DNA of 11,545 nt from Cyclostephanos tholiformis (lineage: Eukaryota > Bacillariophyta > Thalassiosirophyceae > Thalassiosirales > Thalassiosiraceae). Position 1 is the first letter of the stretch. Every line of letters begins with the position of its first letter. A program made the translations under genes and the position numbers. Shown here in pieces: positions 1 through 7,000 of this stretch. The stretch is taken from assembly GCA_036939975.1 (NCBI GenBank), contig JALLPB010002279.1, forward strand, positions 1-11,545, written 5' to 3'. The notes below the pieces were generated by a model. That model saw nothing but the letters and a program-made list of their open reading frames with translations, made no database searches and was not told the DNA's origin.

Positions 1-68
1 TGTAGGTCTGGGGGTATCGGACAGAGTCTACATACGTAAAAGTACGTGTTTCTACCTAAAAACATTTA

Positions 69-86
69 TAGACAGCATACTGTCTA
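69..86. repeat. short perfect inverted repeat (hairpin)
   Basis: The arms TAGACAG (69-75) and CTGTCTA (80-86) are exact reverse complements around the 4-nt loop CATA. It could form a small hairpin or be a dimer-binding site. A 7-bp arm can occur by chance in AT-rich intergenic DNA, so no function is claimed. Confidence 0.45.
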
Positions 87-118
87 CAAACCGATAAAGA
101 GATATCTATAATAATTAT

Positions 119-149
119 GACTGAAAAAATAAGAGGTCTCAGTCTGTCA
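119..149. repeat. solitary diverged copy of the 49-bp array unit
   Basis: This stretch reads GACTGAAAAAATAAGAGG followed by TCTCAGTCTGTC. It matches the junction of two neighbouring units of the array at 3445-3953 (end of one unit, GACTGAAAAAAATAAAAGG, running into TCTCGGTCTGTC). On the minus strand it gives the same pyrimidine tract plus CAG, then TCATAA. The copy is about 3.3 kb from the array, so the unit is a dispersed family in this locus and not only a local tandem. Confidence 0.75.
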
Positions 150-179
150 AAAAATAGGTAATAATAATATCATGAGACC
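135..179. repeat. dyad GGTCTCA ... TGAGACC
   Basis: GGTCTCA at 135-141 and TGAGACC at 173-179 are perfect 7-bp reverse complements 31 bp apart. The first arm is part of the solitary repeat copy. The same heptamer in minus orientation recurs at 11405-11411 upstream of the rightmost gene. One GGTCTCA also occurs inside coding sequence near 8472, so the motif is not exclusive to intergenic DNA. Confidence 0.4.
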
Positions 180-234
180 AAAAAATATGACGTTTGAAAT
201 TATTTTTCTGATGCCAAAATGATTTACCTGACAA

Positions 235-1155
235 TCACCACGTCTTCCTGATCATGTGATCATGCAATTTCTGGGGTATTGAACAAAACAATGAAAGGTA
301 TTCATTTCCATCATTAACATCAGGAACAGCAGTACAATGTCCGCAAGTTCTACCATTCCAAGATATATAAGTACCATCTTCTATCTCAATAGCCACCTCC
401 CATTCGGGGAAAAGAAAATACCACGACTTTGCTGGCAGATGTTTTTTCTTCTTTGTCCACACAGCGAAAGACCTGTCTGCATCGTGATCGTTGTGTAACT
501 CATTCCCCAGATTTTGAGATGCATTCCAACATCTGGGTGTAACAGAAACATGGCTTGGACATTTTTTGTTCGGCCAAAATATTTCCTTTTGGTGCTGAAT
601 CATCTCACGATAACCCACACATTTATCCTGAAACTGTGCCGCAAAAATTAACCCACATTCAAACAGGGTCAATTTCTCCTCTTCATGGCTCCAACGACTC
701 CTAAACTTAGACTTCAAAACAAAATCTGTGTGTTGGCCATGCCAGTCAACGTGCTCACCAACACCAACCATGATTCCCAATCCATCCCAGCCATGTGTGG
801 TTCTGACAGGGTTGCGTTCACAAATCAATTTTGAAGTCGTCTTGCAGAGAAAATCGTTTTCGTCGGTTTTGTTCGATCGATGTACATGCACCAAGTTTGA
901 AAATAGATTGCCATTTTTTCCATTCGAAGGTAACAAAAATAAGCGTGCGCACTCTGTTTTAGGAATAAAAATCCTCCATTTGGTTGGATCAAATCCTTTC
1001 TCCGATCGATCATACAGCAAGGATGGAACTTGATTACATCGAAATTTGCCTTGAAACAGATGAGTCAGAGTAGCTGCTATTTTTTGAGAGATATATTTCC
1101 CTTTATATTTGTTTCCCCTTGGATGGTTGGTACCAACATATTGACATACAGTCAT
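235..1155 (-). CDS. putative 2OG/Fe(II) dioxygenase-like (double-stranded beta-helix) protein
   Basis: This 306-residue ORF runs from ATG at 1155-1153 to TGA at 237-235. The C-terminal part (about residues 215-295) has the layout of a 2-oxoglutarate/Fe(II) oxygenase core. It shows H221-x-D223, then alternating hydrophobic stretches ending WYFLFP, a turn with DGTYISWNGR, a distal histidine in GHCTAVP (H273), and a last strand YLSLFCS. H221, D223 and H273 would be the iron ligands. The basic residue that normally binds 2-oxoglutarate about ten residues after the distal His (usually in a G-x-R context) is not obvious; the matching place reads DGNEY. The N-terminal 200 residues, with several Cys, His and Trp, are not recognised, and no signal peptide or membrane segment is seen. 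The gene keeps a much higher CpG density than the giant gene upstream. It lies 170 bp after the stop of the 645-residue gene, same strand. Coding status is fairly sure; the enzyme assignment is by motif pattern only. The protein could instead be a catalytically dead or unrelated beta-barrel protein. Confidence 0.6.
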   Translation of the reverse strand: MTVCQYVGTNHPRGNKYKGKYISQKIAATLTHLFQGKFRCNQVPSLLYDRSEKGFDPTKWRIFIPKTECARLFLLPSNGKNGNLFSNLVHVHRSNKTDENDFLCKTTSKLICERNPVRTTHGWDGLGIMVGVGEHVDWHGQHTDFVLKSKFRSRWSHEEEKLTLFECGLIFAAQFQDKCVGYREMIQHQKEIFWPNKKCPSHVSVTPRCWNASQNLGNELHNDHDADRSFAVWTKKKKHLPAKSWYFLFPEWEVAIEIEDGTYISWNGRTCGHCTAVPDVNDGNEYLSLFCSIPQKLHDHMIRKTW

Positions 1156-1325
1156 ACCATCTAATAATATTGTGGTTGGGTGTATGTCAAGGTTACAATT
1201 GAGGGCGTTTTTATTGTTGTTTATTGCATGGCTAGTACTGATGCAACCATGGTTTGTTCTGACACGATCTTTCCCCGAGGCAAAAAGAGAACGAAACCAA
1301 TCAAATTAGACCATAATCATCGCAA
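1156..1325 (-). terminator. intergenic spacer with two minus-strand AATAAA poly(A) signals
   Basis: On the minus strand, two AATAAA hexamers lie at 1225-1220 and 1215-1210, about 100-115 nt after the TAG stop of the 645-residue gene. That is a usual position for eukaryotic 3' end formation. The rest of the spacer must hold the 5' flank of the 306-residue gene; no clear TATA box was seen. Just before that gene's ATG the minus strand reads TTATTAG, which is weakly acceptor-like. Confidence 0.45.
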
Positions 1326-3263
1326 CTACTCGGGAGAGAAAAATTTTGTGCGGGGGGACGTACGGGTGCTTTTGCGATTGCTGGAAGCAGAAGAGGTATT
1401 CTCACGTTCAAACGGGGAACCAAATGCTTTAGTCTTGCCACTGGATGAGGATGGATTCTTGTACTCTGGGCGGGGGGGCTTGTGGTTGCTGGAAGTGGAA
1501 GAATTCTTTTGTTCCCCTGGAGAACTACATGCCTTGGTTGGATTCTTGACCCTACATTTTTTTTTGGGTGTTAGATAGTTCTCGTTCGTCTGTCTTTTCT
1601 TATTGCTCGAAGAAGATGTCTGCTTCACTACCACTTCTTCTCCTGCTTCAACAGCAGGGGATGCATTATTTGTGTTACTTATACCACTCGGAGAGTATTT
1701 CACCATGGAGAAATAGTCATTCTGGAAGTAGTAGACAAGCTGGTTCTGATTAGGAATGATAATATCCATTGAATCAACACACTTCCTGAAATAAGAAGCA
1801 ACACTGCGAGATGAAGAGACAGTTCGGTCCACGGAAAAAGCACTTCGTGGTAGTAGTTTGAGGAAAAAGTTCTTCCAAATGTTCTGATTTTGTTCTTTGT
1901 ATGACCCTGATGTGTCGAAAGTACCCTCCAAGCAGTAATATAAGACATGAGCAAAAACATTTTGGTGATCAACCAGATTCTTGACGTGTTGAACTCTGAG
2001 GAGGTCGTGAATCAGTAATCCTGAGTATGCAATCATTTTTATCAAGTATTGATCAATTGGTTTTTGACAATCTTTCAAGGCAAATTTCCTCTTACAAAAG
2101 TCAACACAATTCTCTTGGTACACAAGAGATTTTTCTGTCAATGACATGGTTGATTGATTTTCAAGGAGTTGAATAATGTGAGAAGTATCCAATTGATTTT
2201 TCATCTTTGCCAAATGAGATACGAGTTTTTTGTATTTCTTATCTGTAATCAAAGGAACACTTGAGATTGCTCGAATGGATGCAAAAGCTTCATGATTTGA
2301 TTGGTTTGGTTCTGAGATCTGCCTTCCCAGGGACACCAACACAGAAGCAGCTTGATTCATGCTTGATGCTGTAGCAGCATCAGCTGTTTTGCATTCCCCA
2401 TGTGCCGATGATATCATCATCATCTTCTGAGCCTCATTTTTTTGACAAACATCAAACCATGAATCTGTCTTCATCTCAGTAAAAAATTTCAATGTATAAT
2501 CAATCCTACTGATCAACAAGGGAGGATAAGCTGTCCCCCTCCCCTTAACATAAGAAATGAAGGTTAAAGCCATGGCTTTCACAGGGTCTTTGATCGATTC
2601 CAATAATTTTTGTGATAAGATCAAACACATGACAGGATTAAAATTGGAGGGTTTCGTAGCAACCGCCGCAAAATTTACAGTGTGGGGTTTAATTGCCATT
2701 GGCAACAACAATAACTGACAGGTTGGGTATTTCTTTTCATCATTGGTTGCATGCTTGTCATAAATTAAGCTTGTATTGAACGAAACGCATGTGGTAAGCC
2801 AATACAGCCAGGACCATGTCTCATCACTTCCAAGATTTATTTTTGCCCTAATGAAGTAGTGTAGCAAGAAAGCGACGTTTGTGTAACCCACTTCACTGCT
2901 GCATGACCATATTGTCAATTGGATGATGATCAAAACCTTATGGTGACATGAAAGTTTTTTTTTGTTGACCAATAATAATTGTTTTTCTGAATCACTTGTG
3001 ATGTGTTCCATCAGACGGCCATAATCTTGAATCAGGCACTGAATCTTTGGCAACGAGAGATATTTCCCAAATTTAGTTCGTTTCATGGAAATTTTAGCAA
3101 AGGCTTTTTGAATGAGGGAGTTCATTGTATCGGCAAACACTTTGGGTTGATTGTTTTCGATGGCTGTTACCACACTTGGATCCTGTAGGAAAAATCTTTT
3201 GCCAAGTAATGTGTGCACACGGGCACAAAAGCACCACAGTTTCGAATCACCAACCTCAAACAT
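1326..3263 (-). CDS. uncharacterised 645-residue protein with basic Ser/Pro-rich repeat tail
   Basis: The ORF starts at ATG 3263-3261 (A at -3, acceptable context) and ends with TAG at 1328-1326. I do not recognise the family. Residues 1-530 look like a mainly alpha-helical globular region with many Leu, Ile, Lys and scattered Cys, and no obvious DDE, RNase H, polymerase or zinc-finger spacing. From about residue 545 the protein becomes low-complexity and rich in Ser, Lys, Arg and Pro. It contains LTPKKKCRVK, which is both a T-P-x-K proline-directed phosphorylation pattern and a nuclear-localisation-like basic cluster. Residues 576-610 and 611-645 are a tandem 35-residue duplication. The gene is preceded by the 49-bp tandem array and a possible 5'-UTR intron, and followed by paired AATAAA signals. 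A nuclear protein with a regulated disordered tail is the best guess. A run of nine A on the coding strand (1557-1565), encoding the lysines of that cluster, is a spot where sequencing or replication frameshifts could occur. Confidence 0.65.
   Translation of the reverse strand: MFEVGDSKLWCFCARVHTLLGKRFFLQDPSVVTAIENNQPKVFADTMNSLIQKAFAKISMKRTKFGKYLSLPKIQCLIQDYGRLMEHITSDSEKQLLLVNKKKLSCHHKVLIIIQLTIWSCSSEVGYTNVAFLLHYFIRAKINLGSDETWSWLYWLTTCVSFNTSLIYDKHATNDEKKYPTCQLLLLPMAIKPHTVNFAAVATKPSNFNPVMCLILSQKLLESIKDPVKAMALTFISYVKGRGTAYPPLLISRIDYTLKFFTEMKTDSWFDVCQKNEAQKMMMISSAHGECKTADAATASSMNQAASVLVSLGRQISEPNQSNHEAFASIRAISSVPLITDKKYKKLVSHLAKMKNQLDTSHIIQLLENQSTMSLTEKSLVYQENCVDFCKRKFALKDCQKPIDQYLIKMIAYSGLLIHDLLRVQHVKNLVDHQNVFAHVLYYCLEGTFDTSGSYKEQNQNIWKNFFLKLLPRSAFSVDRTVSSSRSVASYFRKCVDSMDIIIPNQNQLVYYFQNDYFSMVKYSPSGISNTNNASPAVEAGEEVVVKQTSSSSNKKRQTNENYLTPKKKCRVKNPTKACSSPGEQKNSSTSSNHKPPRPEYKNPSSSSGKTKAFGSPFERENTSSASSNRKSTRTSPRTKFFSPE
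1329..1538 (-). repeat. in-frame 105-bp tandem duplication encoding 2 x 35 residues
   Basis: Residues 576-610 (1538-1434) and 611-645 (1433-1329) align without gaps over their first ~24 positions: TKAxxSPxExxNxSSxSSN followed by a basic residue, K, and R three residues on. The second unit runs exactly to the stop codon. A possible older third relative lies just before (SSSSNKKRQT...). Each unit supplies an SP dipeptide, a Ser cluster and basic residues, as in a disordered, phosphorylatable tail. CpG is not depleted here, unlike the rest of the gene, so the tail may be younger or under different base-composition pressure. Confidence 0.75.
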
Positions 3264-3330
3264 TCTGGTTAACCAGCAAATAAAGAGAAATCAATGTTCC
3301 TCCAGTTTGAAAAACTATGAGACTGATGAT

Positions 3331-3420
3331 GATGTGGGTCGGGAGTGTGTTGGAGAAATTTTTTGTTGAAAAATTATGACACGTTTGATGTGGGTCGGGA
3401 GTGTGTTTGAGAATTTTTTT
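3331..3420. repeat. 56-bp-spaced direct repeat
   Basis: The string GATGTGGGTCGGGAGTGTGT occurs at 3331 and again at 3387, each followed by a G/T variant, GAGAA and a T-run. The copies are 56 bp apart, with the second ending in ATGACTGATG close to the start of the 49-bp array. It is separate in sequence from the 49-bp unit. It lies inside the predicted leader of the 645-residue gene. Confidence 0.8.
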
Positions 3421-3422
3421 AT

Positions 3423-3444
3423 GACTGATGAATCTAAATCCAAA
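3423..3444. repeat. 22-bp motif shared with the right edge
   Basis: GACTGATGAATCTAAATCCA and the next two bases match 18 of 22 positions with 11485-11506. Both copies sit in the 5' flank of a minus-strand gene (about 160 bp and 125 bp before the ATG). Here the motif joins directly onto the first unit of the 49-bp array, and its start (GACTGA) is also the core of the array unit. It could be a shared promoter or leader element, or a remnant of a common ancestral flank. Confidence 0.5.
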
Positions 3445-3953
3445 ATCGTCGGTCTGTCCTCCACTCACCTGATTACGACTGAAAAAGATAAAAGGTCTCG
3501 GTCTGTCCTCCACTCACATGATTACGACTGAAAAAAATAAAAGGTCTCGGTCTGTCCTCCACTCACATGATTACGACTGAAAAAAATAAAAGGTCTCGGT
3601 CTGTCCTCCACTCACATGATTACGACTGAAAAAAATAAAAGGTCTCGGTCTGTCCTCCACTCACATGATTACGACTGAAAAAAATAAAAGGTCTCGGTCT
3701 GTCCTCCACTCACATGATTACGACTGAAAAAAATAAAAGGTCTCGGTCTGTCCTCCACTCACATGATTACGACTGAAAAAAATAAAAGGTCTCGGTCTGT
3801 CCTCCACTCACATGATTACGACTGAAAAAAATAAAAAAAGGTCTCGGTCTGTCCTCCACTCACCTCATTACGACTGAAAAAAATAAAATGTCTCGGTCTG
3901 TCCTCCACTCACCTGATTACGACTGAAAAAGAAAAGGTCTCAGTATGTCCTTG
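3445..3953. repeat. 49-bp tandem array, about ten units plus a partial
   Basis: Units begin (GGTCTCGGTCTGTCC...) at 3445, 3494, 3543, 3592, 3641, 3690, 3739, 3788, 3840 and 3889, with a partial at 3936. Units 2-7 are identical 49-mers. Unit 8 has three extra A. Units 1, 9 and 10 carry ACCT in place of ACAT; units 1 and 10 also share GAAAAAG in the A-rich end, and unit 10 is 47 bp. Uniform inner copies with diverged outer ones are the usual pattern of unequal exchange. There are no spacers, so it is not a CRISPR array. On the minus strand each full unit reads pyrimidine tract-CAG, ten bases, then GTGAGT, resembling acceptor/micro-exon/donor. Each unit also has in-frame stops (TAA) and a length not divisible by three, so it is not coding. 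The array lies between the stop of the giant gene and the start of the 645-residue gene. Confidence 0.95.
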
Positions 3954-4066
3954 TTTCTATCTGTCGGTCACAAATCATTTTTATTGCCGGAGGAGAAAGA
4001 TTGGTGTGCCATACATACCTATTTTGACAATTAGATATTATTTAAGAGTTATAACATTATCTTAAT
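3954..4066 (-). terminator. 3' flank of the giant gene with AATAAA signal
   Basis: On the minus strand AATAAA lies at 3985-3980, 82 nt after the TAA stop of the 1994-residue gene, before the 49-bp array is reached. It is the only canonical signal in this spacer. It suggests that transcripts of the giant gene end ahead of the array, leaving the array to the next gene's leader or promoter. Confidence 0.45.
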
Positions 4067-7000
4067 TTAATGAGAGATAGTTTGATTAACCCATTTCCAT
4101 GAACTGGGTGACAATTTACTCTTCATGTCATTGATGAAGGACATCCACTTTTTGTCCTGTATGTTGTTGGATACAAAATCATTCCAAGCAATATTTTTGA
4201 AAATAATTTGAGCTATCCTGCGTCGTGTGTTGCGAGCATTTATTTCAAATTGTGAATACGAGTATTCAGACAACTCAACTCCAGACATCAGTAGGGACAT
4301 ATTTAGTATGGTGAAAATGCCACAATCATCATAATTTCCTTGTTGAGGGGAGAGCATTGACCTGTCATCAATTATCCAATTGCCATTCCATTGATTGACT
4401 ATCATTGTGTTTTCTTTGACATCATTATTTGATAATTCATTGACAGATTTAGCAACGAGTTGAATGTAGTTCTTCATAGCTTCCAGATAGATCATATTTT
4501 GCGTAATACTTGAACTTGAATTCCAAAGGTAAATTTCTTTCTTTGAGAAATCAACACGACAAAGAATCCAGTGGTTCTGATGATGATGAATGGGAACATA
4601 CAGAAATTTGACTTTGACATGAATTTTTTTGTGCCATCGTGATACCTCCGAGTAGTTGAATGACTTCATGGTATTATCTGGGATGAGCTTGGCCATGAAA
4701 TGAGTGGTGAATACATGAACATCCTGGTTGTTTTTTTTAAGAATCATACCCATGAAGTCAATAATAGTATCGGAAAGCCACCCACTCTCAATAAGTGATT
4801 CAAATTCATCAGCACAGATGCTTTTGTTTTGGGCTTTGGCCACCAAAATTTTTGACATTTTGGTCTGTTCTTTTGTGAGTCGACTGATATGCTCAACGAA
4901 TTTTTTGAAATCATTGTCATTGAAATTACCTGAGTGACCAAAAATGTTGAGAATGCTTGCACTGGAGTATCTTGACATGTGATTGGTTACCGTGTGGTTG
5001 GCAACATTATGGAGTCTCTTTCTTTTATTTGATGAGCTTGGTGGTAATTGTGTAGAATGAGTAGACAGGTTTGAGACATGCAAGTGTGCTGCAATTGATT
5101 CTTTCCTTTTTTTGTTTTTGGTTTGGTGGAATTCCTGGCTATTCTTGCTCCTATCATTGGATGATAACTGATCATACTGTGCCATTGGATTTTTTCTTTT
5201 ATGATCACCATTCTTTGTGGAATCTTGGAATGTTTCTTCGGAGAAAGCAATCTGGAGTAGCCATTGAGGAATAAATGATTGCAGGCAACCATCCTTGACA
5301 GGATCTGATATCAATGATGCAATCCAATTTTTTGATTTACTGACAAGATCACTCTCCTGTGATAGTTTTGACAAATTCTGCTTAAATTCATTCACATCTT
5401 TTGACATTTGGGCAATGTACATATGAACTATCTGATAGAACGATGTTGCAAAATCACTTCTTTGGTGTATTGAAATACCTTCCAATGAGTACTTGGATGG
5501 TAAATACTCATCTTTCAACAACTCCAAGATCTCAGTTCTTTTCCCATTGACCAGTTCCCTGGGAAGTTGGGTGTGCACAAAGAGTCCAAAATATGTTTGT
5601 TTTTTTTCATCAAAGGGATAAAATACCAGAAGACAGTGTTGTAAAATAAATCCATTCTTGTTCAAAAGTTGGATTGGGACCAAAGTTGGCTTCTTCCCAT
5701 CATGAAAAAGAAACCGATTTTTTTGATTGTTGTTGGATATCTCATATTCGTGAACAATGATCATACATAATTTTTCTCGAAACCATGTCAACACCTTATT
5801 TTTGAGGGGATCGTCAAGGTAAGAAAATTTGCATGTCAACATGATAGCAAAATTGTATTGGAATTCAGGGTGTGTGAAAGGATTCAGCTTGTCTTGGTGC
5901 CAATAGCCAAATGATTTTGATTTCGAGCTCTTGATGTATAAAATATGGCTTTGACAAGGAAGGTATGCATAATGATGCTCAATTACTTGACAAGCAACCC
6001 TTTCATGTCTGGAATCGTAGCAATAAAAAAATGTCTTCTTTTCTGCAGATTCTTCTTCCCAGACAGCAATCCAAAGCTTGTATTTAAGGCATAAAATTGG
6101 ACATATGACAGTGTGAGGAAGGTTTGTATAATCTGATTCTTGAATCATGCTAACAAGATATGTGAGTGACTCAATTCCAATGTTCTTCATTCGTGAGACA
6201 ATGGTACCACAAAAAATAAAATTCAGCTGAAGATGTGAACATGATGTATTGAATTCATTCAAATAATGTAGAACATCCAATGGATCGTTTTTGTTGAGAT
6301 TTGTTCTGAATTGTTCATGATTAACATTTGGTGAAGTCAATAATTTTTTCAAGCTCTCAGTAATTGACTTGGCTGGACATACCCTGCCATGAGGGTGTTG
6401 GGAATATGAATACAGCTTTTCTGCATTATCCAAATTAAATGGCCACCTTGTGTTGTGATTTTGGACAACAATAGAAGAAGAAAGTTTTGAACTCTTGAAT
6501 TGTATGAATGAAAATTTTGTTCCATCCTTTATGAAAATGTAACACTTCAATCTTGTGGGGGGCAACGAGTCTGCATTTGAATATGCATAAGTTACTACCT
6601 TCGATGAATTCTTGTCAAAAAGATGGAGATATGATTTATTTTCCCCCTTGTCAATGAGAAAAATACTTGATTCATAAAGTAGTGATGTACAGGGAACAAT
6701 TATGTCTGGACACATGTTTGAAAATGATCTGTCCCCCATTGGTGTGTCCTCATGTTCCAGCAACAAGAATTTTTTCTCTGATTGCAATTCACTCAATGTA
6801 TTCAATTGACAAAAGTTTGTGTTGCTTGTTCCGTTATTATTCAAGAAAAAACTATGGATTGGTGCATCCATGGATTTTCCTTTAAGACAAAAGTGAAGAT
6901 TTGCTCTCATGTCATCACCATGTTGTGTACCATTCTTGTTGAAACATTTGTCCAAAATAACATACAGATCATCAGATTCATCAATTATTTTGTCAGTGGT

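Larger units (their letters stand above)
1..234. other. left-edge non-coding region
   Basis: No convincing gene is seen. The stretch lies just 3' of the dioxygenase-like gene at 235-1155 (minus strand) and is AT-rich. It carries a short perfect hairpin (69-86), one diverged copy of the 49-bp repeat family found at 3445-3953 (about 119-149), and a 7-bp dyad GGTCTCA/TGAGACC (135-141 and 173-179). No AATAAA signal is visible on the minus strand downstream of that gene's stop. It may also be the 5' flank of a further minus-strand gene beyond the window. Confidence 0.5.
3265..3468 (-). promoter_or_regulatory. possible 5'-UTR intron of the 645-residue gene
   Basis: On the minus strand the repeat unit nearest the gene contains CAG|GTGAGT, an excellent donor (intron G at 3468). 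The sequence right before the start codon reads TTTCTCTTTATTTGC followed by TGGTTAACCAG, a good pyrimidine tract and acceptor ending at 3265, one base before the ATG. Splicing these would give a 204-nt intron removing the 56-bp duplication and part of the repeat array from the leader. Both sites are seen in the sequence; that they are used is inference. Donors in any of the other units could also be chosen. Confidence 0.35.

Noticed and set aside
728..1033. Plus-strand reading frames opposite the large genes (also 6667-7012, 7693-7956, 8806-9229 and others)
   Set aside because: All are short, lack motifs, and lie antisense within long minus-strand frames, as expected by chance.
1180..1578. 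132-residue plus-strand reading frame
   Set aside because: It is antisense to the Ser/Pro-rich tail of the 645-residue gene; its low-complexity content mirrors the repeat on the other strand.
1326..3263. Transposase in the 645-residue protein
   Set aside because: No spaced acidic catalytic triad in an RNase H-like context, no zinc finger or SWIM pattern could be made out by eye; structure prediction would be needed to be certain.
3256..3513. Small 85-residue reading frame running from the array to the start of the 645-residue gene
   Set aside because: It lies over repeat DNA and the predicted leader, has no recognisable features, and overlaps the more convincing start of the large gene.
3445..3953. 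CRISPR array
   Set aside because: The repeats abut one another with no variable spacers, no cas genes are present, and the surroundings look eukaryotic.
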